64,000 bases of DNA from Hermatobates lingyangjiaoensis (GCA_026182355.1 JAPFBL010000319.1:1-64000), one strand, 5' to 3'. Numbered from the stretch's first letter, positions 10,160 through 19,794 are shown. Program-made: numbers and translations. The notes: generated by a model not told the origin, from the sequence alone.

Positions 10160-10342
10160 TGTGTTGACTGTCGTCCCTCCGTCAGTTCATTTCTTCTCTT
10201 GAGGACTACCGCCATTACGGTCGAAATATTGAAAAGTGAGTCTTTTGTTATGTTTCAGTCTATGTGTCACTGTTTATTTTAAGTGTTATCTGTCCTGCCG
10301 GACCGTTTTTCGTTTATCATGGTATATATATATATATATATA
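10160..10342 (+). mobile_element. Family B hammerhead unit
   Basis: The motif at 10191-10245 is CTTGAGGA, a stem II of ACCG-CCATTA-CGGT, GAAA, then the palindrome ATAT and the cleavage U. Stem I can form from TTCTTCTC and GAAAAGTGAG with a mismatch. The unit ends CTGCCGGACCGTTTTTCG and (TA)n. The same terminus is at 2.8, 12.5 and 44.5 kb. Confidence 0.65.
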
Positions 10343-11107
10343 AATTGGTATACTTTGGGAGCAGACCTTCTTTTAAACATACCTCATTAAAGATCTTGCC
10401 AACATTAAGTTTAGTATGTTTCCTACATACCTTTTCAAGGTTTCGAATACTTCTTTTCCATCTTTGTGGTATCATATAAATTAACTCACCGATTTTTTTA
10501 TCTTTAAATATATTTTTCATATTACATGTCCGACGTTTCAGTCTACGTTGACCATTCTCAAGGATTCTATATACAAGGTTTTTTTAACAATTCTAATAAA
10601 TACTTATTTACAATAACAATTACATCACTTCTATCAAACATAACTAATAATGAAATATACTTTTAAAAAACACTACCTTAATAAACATGAGTAACAGGTT
10701 TGCTACAAAATTCCCTACATGAACTTTTACACAACATTATTTAAATCACTATATAGTTATTTTTCACCTGTTACTCATGTTTATTAAGGTAGTGTTTTTT
10801 AAAAGTATATTTTATTATTAGTTATGTTTGATAGAAGTGATGTAATTGTTATTGTAAATAAGTATTTATTAGAATTGTTACAAAAACCTTGTATATAGAA
10901 TCCTTGAGAATGGTCAACGTAGACCGAAACGTCGGACATGTAATATGAAAAATATATTTAAAGATAAAAAAATCGGTGAGTTAATTTATATGATACCACA
11001 AAGATGGAAAAGAAGCATTCGAAACCTTGAAAAGGTATGTAGGAAACATACTAAACTTAATGTTGGCAAGATCTTTAATGAGGTATATATATATATATAT
11101 ATATATA
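10343..11107. mobile_element. Long inverted repeat of family E PLE pLTR units
   Basis: Two arms of about 320 bp (10381-10701 and 10767-11083) are near-identical inverse copies around a ~65 bp spacer. Each arm has a hammerhead-like motif (minus 10526-10566, plus 10901-10937). The motif is TTGAGAA, stem II TGGTC-AACGTA-GACYG, and GAAACGTCG with palindrome ACGT. An open frame follows, starting MKNIFKDKKIGELIYMIPQR and continuing with RNLEKVCRKHTKLNVGKIFNEV. The left arm extends through CLKEGLLPKYTN into (TA)n. The right arm reaches (TA)n 13 codons earlier. The frames are undamaged in both arms, so the copy is young. Confidence 0.75.
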
Positions 11108-11952
11108 TTCAGAAAAATGTTTCAATTATAGTTAAAAAAACTTCAGTCAAATATAGATAAGAAAATTTAATTTAGACATAGTAACAGATACAAACAGACA
11201 AGGTAATTAATAAAAAAAATTTATTGTCATAAATAATTTGAACAATGGATGTTTGAATGAAAGGTTTCCACCTTTTTTTTTTTTTTTTTTTGTAGATATG
11301 ACTGTGCAGATTACTTGTCCCGTTCTAAGGTTTTCAATATATTGGTCTAGCTGTATAGAGAGGTTGAATAGGAAGTGGCGTTTGGGAATCCCCGCGGGTT
11401 AGAGAAAGTGCCATGAATGAATCATAAGTGTCTGGCCTGCCCGCCAGACTTGAACGGTAGACTAGAGATTACCTTGAGCTGGTAACCCTGGATCAAACTT
11501 TTAACATCTCCCAGTAATAAAACACCTCTTTAGTAAACAGTTTTATTCTCATCAAGATTTTCCTTCACCATCAAGAAAAATATATGATAGAACGAAGCAT
11601 TTTTTCTCCCATCTAATATACCTAAGTTTCTGTTAAATAATATTTAAATCTAAAATGTTAAATCATAAACCTAATATAATTCATATAATATGATAATAAA
11701 GATAAAAAAAAGTTGCTAATAAATAGGTAACGGAGTAGATCAGCCGGATTCACTAGCTAAGTTTGTTGATGTTCTTTCTAGCTTTACGTTGCTACTCGAA
11801 ACCTGTCTAGAAGATTGTTTTGCAGCTGTATTTGATCAATTAAACTATTCTTATGTTCTCTTTATATTTTAATAAGAAGACTTCAACTTAAATAGTTCAA
11901 CCATCACAAATTTATTATAATATCACATCACTATATATTACATATTATTTGA

Positions 11953-11958
<6 letters not shown>
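11108..11958. other. Non-coding sequence with poly-T and a GC-richer patch
   Basis: A poly-T run lies at 11274-11293. A moderately GC-rich patch at 11340-11520 includes CCCCGCGGG and TGGCCTGCCCGCCAG. I see no convincing frame or tRNA fold in it. The rest is AT-rich. Confidence 0.5.
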
Positions 11959-11997
<39 letters not shown>

Positions 11998-12113
11998 AAA
12001 GACAACAAATAGAAGAAGCGAGAAAACTTACTGGATCGATATTTCGAACTGAAGTTCGTCGTCAGGGAGAAGAAGGGAAGAAGAAGAAGATATATATATA
12101 TATATATATATAT
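11959..12113 (-). mobile_element. Hammerhead unit family F between (TA)n tracts
   Basis: The minus strand at 12028-12078 reads CTTCTCCCTGACGA, a stem II hairpin (GAAC-TTCA-GTTC after one extra C), GAAA, the palindrome ATAT and the cleavage C, then GATCC. All core positions of CUGANGA and GAAA match the hammerhead consensus. The whole insertion is only about 100 bp, with (TA)n on both sides (11959-11992 and 12090-12113). Confidence 0.65.
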
Positions 12114-12129
12114 TCACTTGATAAACGGA

Positions 12130-12335
12130 AAGACTATCCAAACTGGATACAATAACAGTTCAAAATTGATGATAGGTAGCACAGAAAGTAAAACTAGCCG
12201 TTGCGTCTACAACGTGCTTGGTCTCCGTTTCTCTTTTCTCCTGAAGACGGATTACCCGAAAATTTGAGTCTGTAACTGTATTTCTTTTACTTTCTGTGCT
12301 ACCTATCTTCAATTTTTTACTGTTATATATATATA
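12130..12335. mobile_element. Family C hammerhead units, inverted pair
   Basis: The arms AACAGTTCAAAATTGATGATAGGTAGCACAGAAAG and their inverse (CTTTCTGTGCTACCTATCTTC) pair well. The plus motif at 12230-12272 is the best family C ribozyme: CTC, CTGAAGA, a short stem II (GG-ATTA-CC), CGAAA, the palindrome AATT, U, then GAG pairing with CTC. It ends in TTTTTTACTGTT and (TA)n. Confidence 0.65.
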
Positions 12336-12337
12336 CT

Positions 12338-12547
12338 AAAATAAACTGTGACACATAGAATGAAACATAACAAACACTCACTTTTTGAGGCGGTGCACCG
12401 CTTCTCCTGGGGACGACCGCCATTACGGTCGAACTATTGAAAAGTGAATCTTTGTTATGTTTCAGTCTATGTGTCACAGTTTATTTTAAGTGTTATCTGT
12501 CCTGCCGGACCGTTTTTCGTTTATTTTGATATATATATATATATATT
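12338..12547. mobile_element. Family B hammerhead units, inverted pair
   Basis: The left arm AAATAAACTGTGACACATAG and the right arm CTATGTGTCACAGTTTATTT are inverse copies. The plus motif at 12400-12450 has CTGGGGA, a perfect stem II (CGACCG-CCATTA-CGGTCG) and an altered GAAC. The plus end CCTGCCGGACCGTTTTTCG runs into (TA)n. Confidence 0.65.
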
Positions 12548-12565
12548 ATTGTTCGATAAAAAGAT

Positions 12566-12681
12566 TCAATTGGGTTTTTGACTCTGACGGGAACCACTTG
12601 TTGTGGTTGGGGGATCTTGGTCTTGTTTATTGGTCCCATTTCGTATTGTGGTTTGATCATATATATATATATATATATATT
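12566..12681 (+). mobile_element. Diverged family A unit
   Basis: GTTTTTGACTCTGACGGGAACC keeps the 5' half of the family A ribozyme, but GAAA has become GGGG and the remainder is drifted. It ends in TTTGATCATATATA and a (TA)n tract. Confidence 0.6.
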
Positions 12682-13829
12682 ACATATGCAGTATATTGTA
12701 CAACTGACGCTCTGGATCTAGATTGATTAACATTAATGTTTTTGTAACATATCGATCCAGAAACTTTAGATATAGTTTGCATTGATATCCATCTGGACGT
12801 AAATGATTTGATACAAGAGGACATAATTTTTTTATATAAAATATTAAACAGTATGCACTATAAACTTTTAAAATAAATGTGTTTTTGCATGAAGGTGGAA
12901 TAACCTAAGTAAAATAACACTCCTCGTCTCTATACCTGAGAAGGCATGTGGTGGAAATCACCACTGTTTACACAAATAAATACAAATACCAAGGATAAGT
13001 ATAGAATTTTTATTTCTGAAAATTAAGTAATCCTGCTATTCACTGATCTGACAGTAACCAGAGGTGTCATTATAGTTAAGTTAGGATAATTAAGTTTATA
13101 GTTGCGTTTAAGTTTGCCTATGATGGTTAATTTTTAAGTAACTATAATTACTAACATTAGCTATTTAATCTCATAAATAGCATTATAGATTTTTCTGATT
13201 ATTGGAAAGTAATTGATGTTTTTATTGAAATTTTTTATAAATTAAAGAAAATGTTATTTTCATTAGTAAGCCATACTTACGCTATTTTTTTCATTTTTTC
13301 CTTGTGTAACTCAACCAGACACAAGAAGAGTAAAATAGATAGCTGCTTTGAAGATGTTCATGGTAGTTTTTGTCAAAAACCTAAAAAAAAAAGATGTAAT
13401 GAAGGAATACATGGTTGGTTTTAGAATCAGAAATGGAAAATGGCATTTTAGTTCATTGATAAGAGGAATGGATTCTGGTTTACCTTGTGCTTCATCTAAA
13501 GGTTGATGGAATTTTCCGCTGTGGACTTGTAAACTTATCCACAAGACTTCGAACTTGTGGAATTTTCCGCTACATCCTTTTTTTGTAACTTTTTCCTTAT
13601 AAATAAATGAAGTTCCTTATTAAACTGGAAGTTTAAAAATTTGAAATGACGAAGATATTGCCTGAAACATGATTTTATGGTTTGTGCCAAATGATAAAAC
13701 CAATTTTTTTAATTAATAAATAAATGTTTTAATGTTGTTAGGAAATGTAATTGTAGTACAGTGTGATTTGAGTTCAAAGCAACATGAGTGACTCAGTTGT
13801 TGTTTCGGCTGTAATGATGCTCATTACAG
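12682..13829. other. AT-rich non-coding sequence
   Basis: No convincing exon or repeat was found. GAATTTTCCGCT occurs twice 47 bp apart near 13510-13570. Confidence 0.55.
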
Positions 13830-14105
13830 TGACGTGCTGGGCGTGAGCTGTGAGCGTAGAATGTGCGATCGGTATGGCCAGGTGGGAGGTATGCCGGCAC
13901 TAAGGATGCAGTGTTGTCGAGATGAGTGGTCGCGATTGGGCTGACCTAGCCATTAGCCCCAATGCCGCATCAGTGACAAGAGCCAGTCGAGGGGGCGGCC
14001 AGAGAGAGAGAGTTGATTCCTGGAATCGCAGGAGAGCGCGAGTGACCTGGCGCCGGACCTGACCTCCTCATAATCGAGTTTCACTCTGCAATTGCTGCCT
14101 TCAAC
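13830..14105. other. GC-rich island, coding status unclear
   Basis: About 270 bp of GC- and CpG-richer sequence is set in AT-rich DNA. The plus strand has a 46-codon frame starting MSGRDWADLAISPNAASVTR. The minus strand has open frames including VKLDYEEVRSGARSLALSC. No strand has a matching pair of strong splice sites that I can settle on. It could be an exon of an unknown gene, a CpG-rich regulatory island or an old repeat. Confidence 0.35.
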
Positions 14106-15195
14106 TCAGGGTCTCCCTTCTAGTGACCTATCCAAATAAAATCATTCTGAAGCCTCAACTCATTCAGGAATTCTAATGGAAATATACAATGTCTTGTCAC
14201 TACTCAATACTTCTCAACTTGGAAAGTACGCCCAAATATTTCATTGAGGAAGAGTAATTCATAGAATTTACAATGTCTGATACAAAATTCTTCCAGACCT
14301 CGACTTCTTTTTTTTATTTGTTAAAAGTTCATTGAATAAATTTTTTAAATTTTATTTTAAACAACGATATTATGCTTTTTTGAAAGAAAAAATTTATTTT
14401 CCAAATGAAAATAAATTGCCTATCACCACCTTTGCGGCTTCACGATCTCAAAAGTAGAGCACGAACTAACAAAAAAATGTATTAACCATTGCTGCACCTG
14501 TACAAACCATACCAATAGTTCTGGTCAATACCGACTTTTTCGATTAATAATTAATAATCAATTAATTAACACCGTTAATCAATAGTGCTTAGTTCTATTG
14601 ACAATATTAATGCATAAACATAATTACTTTCATTTACCTCTTTAATTTAAAAAGAGTCACAATAATTCTTTGTTTGTTTAAGAATCCTATCGTTTTTGGG
14701 TAATATTGAAGCATGAAAGATTCTTTCTCGTTCTTTACAGCAAAAAAATTACGAATTTGTAGTCACATGTTTTAATAAACTTGAAATTTTGTAATACAAT
14801 TATAATTGCAATAATTTTGTAATAAAATGTTTGTCTTATCAAGATTAATTAATGAGATTACAATATTAAGAATGTATTACACATTTCACTACCAGGAGTT
14901 TTGGTAAATTATCATCTTCATACCTATATATCAACATAAATATCAGAAGAAGAGACAACAAACTCAGTTAAAAAATTTTTGTTTAACACAATAGATAACT
15001 CTTTGATTCTTAAGGAATTCCCTTAAGATTATAAACTTTATTCCCTAAATTGCTTATCTAATAAAAAGCTTCTGGTAACACAATTCAAATTTATTGAATC
15101 AGAACTAATATATAGCTGTTTTAATAAAAGAATTACAGAAGATATTACAATAATATAACACAAGAATAATTAGTGTAAGTATAGAATCTATGACA
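14106..15195. other. AT-rich non-coding sequence
   Basis: Nothing recognisable was found. Confidence 0.55.
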
Positions 15196-15429
15196 ACTGT
15201 CTGTCTTGACGAATGCGATCACTAAAGGCTGTCCTCAGAGAGGTTTGCTATCGCCAGTATAGTGGTGATTAGTTGTGGGCGACCTATTGTACACTTTAAA
15301 TATCAAGGCTACGATATGCAAGGATATGCAGATGACTTTATAAGAAGAGGAATGCTTGACGGTGCTGAGCTTATGCAGAATATTCACCAAATTGTTGAGA
15401 GATGGGTAAAGGAGAGAGTCTTGTTGTAA
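15196..15429 (+). pseudogene. Non-LTR retrotransposon reverse transcriptase fragment
   Basis: The first part encodes ITKGCPQRGLLSP and then, after damage, WC-LVVGDLL, matching the RT motif 'GCPQGGVLSPLLWNLVVDDLL'. The second part reads DMQGYADDFIRRGMLDGAEL followed by MQNIHQIVERWVKERVLL and TAA. GYADD is the catalytic motif of Jockey/R1-like LINE polymerases. Frameshifts between the blocks and the short length show it is dead. The plus-strand copy lies just upstream of a family A PLE unit and the Helitron. Confidence 0.7.
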
Positions 15430-15494
15430 TTCTATCTAAACAGTTTTCATACCTATCTTAATTACTGAAATTATTGAATGCTAATACATATGTA

Positions 15495-15659
15495 ATATAT
15501 ATATATATAATATATATACATAAGATTTCACATAAACACGTGAAATAACAATCAATGATCAAACTACAATAAGTAATGGGAAAACAAGACTAAGATCTTT
15601 CAACCGTTACAAGCGGTCTTGTTTTCCCATTTCTTATTTGGTTTGATCATATATCTAAT
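15495..15659. mobile_element. Family A units fused within the ribozyme
   Basis: The minus unit (15523-15619) includes the terminal hairpin and half of the ribozyme up to AAGCGGTCTT. It switches there to a plus-strand piece from GTCTTGTTTTCCC (15616-15655). GTCTTG is shared at the joint, so the palindrome collapsed or was built through microhomology. Neither arm keeps a catalytic core. Confidence 0.7.
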
Positions 15660-15665
15660 ATATAA

Positions 15666-16079
15666 TTTTGTTCGTCTGTATGTTTGTATGTCCGTTTGTC
15701 CTCTATGCATTCCTCACAGACTTGACGAATCTTTCTGAAATTTTACATGTGGCCACATGTGGTAATAAGGAAGGTTTTAGGCCACTTTGCAAAGCACCAA
15801 TAATTTTGTTCGTCTGTATGTTTGTATGTCCGTTTGTCCTCTATGCATTCCTCACAGACTTGACGAATCTTTCTGAAATTTTACATGTGGCCACATGTGG
15901 TAATAAGGAAGGTTTTAGGCCACTTTGCAAAGCACCAATAATTTTGTTCGTCTGTATGTTTGTATGTCCGTTTGTCCTCTATGCATTCCTCACAGACTTG
16001 ACGAATCTTTCTGAAATTTTACATGTGGCCACATGTGGTAATAAGGAAGGTTTTAGGCCACTTTGCAAAGCACCATCCC
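15666..16079 (+). repeat. Three 138-bp tandem copies in the Helitron 5' region
   Basis: The unit runs from TTTTGTTCGTCTG to GCAAAGCACCAATAA, with starts at 15666, 15804 and 15942. The copies are near-identical. Because 138 is divisible by three, the array reads as a long open frame, but the sequence is Helitron terminal DNA and is not expected to be translated. Confidence 0.85.
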
Positions 16080-16284
16080 CCCACTGGGAGCCCACATCAA
16101 CCATAGACAAAAACCTTTGCGCATCCCTGGCTAACACTAAGGGCTCCCAGTGGGGGGATCCCACATCAACCATAGACAAAAACCTTTGCGCATCCCTGGC
16201 TTACACTAACCACATTCCCTTAGTACAAGCCTAAAACGAAAAGTGTGTGTGTGTTTTGCTAACAAAACACACACACACACAATA
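16076..16284. repeat. Nested inverted and direct repeats with a CA/GT hairpin
   Basis: CCCCCCACTGGGAGCCC (16076) is inverted at 16138 as GGGCTCCCAGTGGGGGG. A ~50 bp direct repeat (CCACATCAACCATAGAC to CATCCCTGGCT) follows each. At 16238-16282 GTGTGTGTGTGTTTTG, a 4-base loop and CAAAACACACACACAC form a near-perfect hairpin. All lie inside the Helitron. Confidence 0.75.
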
Positions 16285-16614
16285 AGTAGTTTCACATTGT
16301 ATTTATGCAGAAAAATGTAAATAATTAAATACGTTCCCTTTCTTTAAATTAATGCTTATATTAGCAACACTGAGAGAAGGGGACTATTTTAAAATGAATT
16401 AATTCAGATGGCATTGATTAGAGGAACAGTAGAGCTGAATCATTCTAAAAAGGCGCCAATTATACTCCTAGTTTAGTTCTCCGCGTCATTCCAAATATCT
16501 TTAAACCTTTTTATTGTGTTAACCATTTAATTTTTGAGGCATGCTGGAGAATATTTGGATTTCTTATGCATGATCATTATCCAACAGTTGTTCACCTCTC
16601 TGTCCATCTAGAAA

Positions 16615-17157
16615 ATGGACAGAGAGTCTACTTTACAATGCTTTTTCCTCAGAATGTTATTATTTGAAGTGAAAGGTCCAACCTCATTTAATGACCTTAG
16701 AACAGTGAATGGGATTGTGTATCCAACTTACAGAGAAGCTTGCTTGCAGAGAGGATTGCTTGAAGATGATGCTCAATGGGATGCTACACTTTCAGAGGCC
16801 TCAGTATCAACTTCTCCTTCTGGACTAAGAACACTTTTTGCAATGCTTCTCAATGCATGCAATGTTAGTGATCCTGTCAGACTTTGGACAAAGTACAAGG
16901 ATGATTTAACAGAAGATTATCATTATCAAATGCAGTTACAATTTCCAGAAATTGAAATTACTTACAATGATCAAATCTACAATAAGTCATTGATTGACAT
17001 AGAAAATAAAGTTCTCACTATGGGAGGGAATGAACTTCAAATTTATGGTCTTCCTAAACCCATCAGAAACAATGAAAGTGGATTAAGCAGAGAAATGTTA
17101 AGAGATGCAATGTTAGTGATCCTGTCAGACTTTGGACAAAGTACAAGGATGATTTAA
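16615..17157 (+). CDS. Helitron helicase fragment (Pif1-like, N-terminal part)
   Basis: The frame resembles the region just before the Walker A motif of Helitron helicases, with LRMLLFEVKGPTSFNDLRTV, NGIVYPTYREAC, GLLEDDAQWDATLSEASVS and PSGLRTLFAMLLNACNVSDP. Then come LWTKYKDDLTEDY and IDIENKVLTMGGNELQIYGLP. These are conserved blocks of the eukaryotic rolling-circle transposase. The last codons (DAMLVILSDFGQ) are a shifted reading of the next tandem copy, so the true frame ends near 17100. No start codon or Rep domain belongs to it. It is a pseudogene in practice. Confidence 0.75.
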   Translation: MDRESTLQCFFLRMLLFEVKGPTSFNDLRTVNGIVYPTYREACLQRGLLEDDAQWDATLSEASVSTSPSGLRTLFAMLLNACNVSDPVRLWTKYKDDLTEDYHYQMQLQFPEIEITYNDQIYNKSLIDIENKVLTMGGNELQIYGLPKPIRNNESGLSREMLRDAMLVILSDFGQSTRMI

Positions 17158-17596
17158 CAGAAGATTATCATTATCAAATGCAGTTACAATTTCCAGACAT
17201 TGAAATTACTTACAATGATCAAATCTACAATAAGTCATTGATTGACATAGAAAATAAAGTTTCTCACTATGGGAGGGAATGAACTTCAAATTTATGGTCT
17301 TCCTAAACCCATCAGAAACAATGAAAGTGGATTAAGCAGAGAAATGTTAAGAGATGCAATGTTAGTGATCCTGTCAGACTTTGGACAAAGTACAAGGATG
17401 ATTTAACAGAAGATTATCATTATCAAATGCAGTTACAATTTCCAGAAATTGAAATTACTTACAATGATCAAATCTACAATAAGTCATTGATTGACATAGA
17501 AAATAAAGTTCTCACTATGGGAGGGAATGAACTTCAAATTTATGGTCTTCCTAAACCCATCAGAAACAATGAAAGTGGATTAAGCAGAGAAATGTA
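16857..17596 (+). repeat. Three ~249-bp tandem copies inside the helicase gene
   Basis: Copies start at 16857, 17105 and 17354 (ATGCAATGTTAGTGATCC). The second carries one extra T (AAAGTTTCTCAC). Copies are otherwise nearly identical, including one A/C difference (CCAGAAATT versus CCAGACATT). The joint falls at GATGCAATG, a short match to both edges. It looks like a recent unequal exchange or replication slippage. Confidence 0.85.
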
Positions 17597-18010
17597 AGAG
17601 AAACCTCTTATGACATAGAAGCTCTAACCAGATTCATTAATGAAAATGAGCCAAAGCTCTTACCAGAGCAAAATAGAGTTTATGTGGAAATTTTAGATTC
17701 AGTTCAAAGAATCATGGAGGCATTTTCTTCTTGGATGCTCCAGGTGGTACTGGGAAAACTCAATATCACCAACTGATTCTGTAATTCAATTCAAGAGGCT
17801 GCAATTTCCAATAAAGTTATGTTTTGCCATGACTATAATAAGTCTCAAGGTCAGACTCTGAAAGTAGCAGGCTTACACTTGAAAGAACATTGTTTCTCAC
17901 ATGGTCAACTTTATGTTGGCTTGCTCAAGAGTTGGAATTAAATCAAATCTGTTCATATATGTACCACAAGACAAAACTAAGAATATAGTTTACAGAGAAG
18001 TATTGTAAAG
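17597..18010 (+). pseudogene. Helitron helicase remnant with Walker A and C-terminal motifs
   Basis: The reading continues as TSYDIEALTRFINENEPKLL then PEQNRVYVEILDSVQRI. A frameshift follows, then FFLDAPGGTGKT (Walker A, near 17728-17762). A deletion then removes most of the helicase, and the C-terminal motif VMFCHDYNKSQGQTLKVAG-HLKEHCFSHGQLYVGL matches the conserved 'NKSQGQTL---G--L---CFSHGQLYVA-SR' block. Stops and frameshifts are present. Confidence 0.75.
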
Positions 18011-18173
18011 TATTGTAAAGGATTGTGAAATGTACGATTTGCTTTCAAGATAATTGAAAATATGAATGTCTCATACAGTTGTCTTAAATATGATATTGTA
18101 TATCTTTGTCTAATTATGAAGAAATATATGTTAGAAATAAAAATTACTATTCTGTCTATCATTTCTTCTCTTT

Positions 18174-18205
18174 ATTTCCGAGCAACGTCGGGTACTTCTG
18201 CTAGT
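18174..18205 (+). other. Helitron 3' terminus
   Basis: The hairpin CCGA/TCGG (18178-18191) is followed 9 bases later by CTAG, the CTRR end typical of Helitrons, and then T from the target. It abuts (TA)n DNA. Confidence 0.8.
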
Positions 18206-18600
18206 ATATATATATTTGTGTATTTTGGGAGCAGACATTCAATCAAACATGTTTTATTAATTCTGTTAGGATGTTAATAATTGTGTTAATAATTTAGATA
18301 GTTCTTATTATTGTATTTGAGTTCTGTAATGATTTAGTTATTAGTCCTCGAAGACTTCCTGAAGATGGTCAGAGCTGACCAAAACGTCGTATATAATTTG
18401 TATGTATTGCTAATTTGTTTGTTATGGTTAAAACTTGTTTAGTGGAAAAAAATGGATATTAAGAATAAATCTTTTGGTGAATTACTTTATATTTTACCAG
18501 AAAGGCGGAAATCCATAGTCAGAAAACTTGAAAAATTAATCCGAAAAAGAACAGAAATTAAAATTGGCATAACTTTTAATAACATATATATATATATATA
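18205..18600 (+). mobile_element. Family I PLE pLTR: hammerhead and N-terminal ORF start
   Basis: The end resembles TTTGTGTATTTTGGGAGCAGAC, shared with 10.35 and 18.78 kb. The plus hammerhead at 18354-18391 is CTGAAGA, stem II TGGTCAG/CTGACCA, and AAAAC GTC, with G12 of the core changed to A. An open frame follows with MDIKNKSFGELLYILPERRK then RKLEKLIRKRTEIKIGITF and runs into (TA)n. It is inverted relative to the minus copy at 18.78-19.06 kb. Confidence 0.65.
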
Positions 18601-18742
18601 ATATATTATAAATTATATAATTATAATTAAAATAGCAACACAAAAGTTCTATTTGTTGCTACTTTTATATTTTACGACTTATTTAACAGTAATTAATTTG
18701 TACGGCTTGGACCATTTCTATATTAAAAGTAATATATATATA

Positions 18743-18779
<37 letters not shown>
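18601..18779. repeat. (TA)-rich spacer between inverted PLE units
   Basis: (TA)n blocks at 18584-18612 and 18731-18777 flank about 110 bp of AT-rich DNA with no identified content. Confidence 0.6.
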
Positions 18780-18781
<2 letters not shown>

Positions 18782-19665
18782 GTATTTTGGGAGCAAACCT
18801 TCAATCAAACATATTTTATTAAAAATTATGCCAATTTTAACTTTTGTTCTTTTCCGGGTTAATTTTTCAAGTTTTCTCACAATGGAAAAGTGAGTATTTT
18901 ACCTTTCTGGTAAAATATAAAGTAATTCACCAAAAGATTTATTCTTGACTTCCATTTTATTCACTAAACAAGTTTTAACCATAACAAACAAATTAACAAT
19001 ACATACAAATTATATACGACGTTTCGGTCAGCTTTGACCATCTTCAGGGACTAATAACTAAATCATCACAGAACTCAAATACAAAAATAAGAACTATCTA
19101 AATTATTAACACAATTATTAACATCGTAACGGAATAAGAAATATTTACATGAATTGAGTGGGAGGTTATACAGGTTATAACGGTCCTCAGAGTTACTATT
19201 AATTAAAAGTACTAACGAATTTGAAAATAATCAGGGATTGAACTTAATATCCTACGTTCCTGCATGCAGTTTTAATATTCTTGAGAAGCTCGTGGTCTGG
19301 TTGTTCAGGTTCGGCTTCATTTTCTTGATAAAGTAATACGATATTTTTATTCAATTCTTCCCTGGTTAGCTTGAGGCTATGGGTACTCTGCGTGTGTTCT
19401 TTCGGGGCACCTGCAGTCAGGTGCATTGTTAAACTCCTGGATAATGTTGTTACTGTAGAACCAATGTAGCATGATTTAAGGAACTCACAGTATACCACAT
19501 TGGTCTTTTGCTGTAAATTGTTTTTGACTATTAAGTGTGTTGTGCAAAAATTTCTATAATAAATTCTAATCTTCAGTTGGTCTTCAGAATTGTTGCACTT
19601 CGTATTGTTTTTAATAATGGTTTTCAGTATTCTTTCATCAGTTTTGTATTGATTTGAAAATTGGT
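18780..19665 (-). mobile_element. 3' end of family I PLE: endonuclease, hammerhead, ORF restart
   Basis: Reading down the minus strand there is a GIY-YIG endonuclease fragment (19244-19665), an untranslated stretch, and a consensus hammerhead at 19016-19052 (CTGAAGA, TGGTCAAAGCTGACC, GAAACGTCG). The N-terminal ORF start follows (MEVKNKSFGELLYILPER, then KLEKLTRKRTKVKIGIIFNK, ICLIEGLLPKYTN) and then (TA)n. This order shows that the element's terminal repeat contains the ribozyme and the beginning of its own ORF. It explains the many ribozyme-plus-N-terminus fragments in the window. Confidence 0.75.
19244..19665 (-). CDS. PLE GIY-YIG endonuclease fragment
   Basis: The frame has KTDERILKTIIKNNTKCNNS, LKIRIYYRNFCTTHLIVKNN, then NVVYCEFLKSCYIGSTVTTL and SRSLTMHLTAGAPKEHTQSTH. 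This fits the PLE endonuclease pattern VVYEF-C--C-YIG-T---L-RRL--H with the conserved 'IG-T' and histidine. One or more small frame slips are likely (VVYCEF, and NEAEPEQPDHELLKNIKTAC replacing the usual LQILEAL). The upstream reverse transcriptase is absent. The domain nicks DNA for target-primed reverse transcription in intact PLEs. This copy is probably dead. Confidence 0.7.
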
Positions 19666-19794
19666 TTCTATAGTAGACCGTTTGTATTGTACCTTGAACT
19701 GACCGAGTCTCGATAAACTTTAGTTTTGTTTCTATTCCACGGTCGATACTTTTATCCAATATATATATATAATATATATATATATTAATATATA
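19666..19794 (+). mobile_element. Family D terminal fragment and (TA)n
   Basis: AACTGACCGAGTCTCGATAA, then CTTTAGTTTTGTTTCTATTCCACGG and TCGATAC, is the plus-strand family D terminus, ending in (TA)n at 19758-19794. Confidence 0.65.

Larger units (their letters stand above)
15660..18204 (+). mobile_element. Helitron, internally deleted and rearranged
   Basis: Three features identify it. The 5' region has the TTGTTCGTCTGTATGTTTG and TCCGTTTGTCCTCTATGCAT sequence common to arthropod Helitrons. The centre has Pif1-type Helitron helicase sequence. The 3' end has a GC hairpin (CCGA-GCAACG-TCGG) followed by CTAG at 18201-18204, with T next. The Rep (HUH) domain is missing. Two separate blocks are triplicated (138 bp and about 249 bp). 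Insertion is at a (TA)n site, matching the usual A^T target. The exact 5' TC end is uncertain. Confidence 0.8.

Noticed and set aside
15668..16234. 188-codon open frame with a 46-residue unit repeated three times
   Set aside because: It is a read-through of Helitron terminal DNA repeated with a 138-bp period. There is no protein motif, and the sequence is recognisable as non-coding element DNA.
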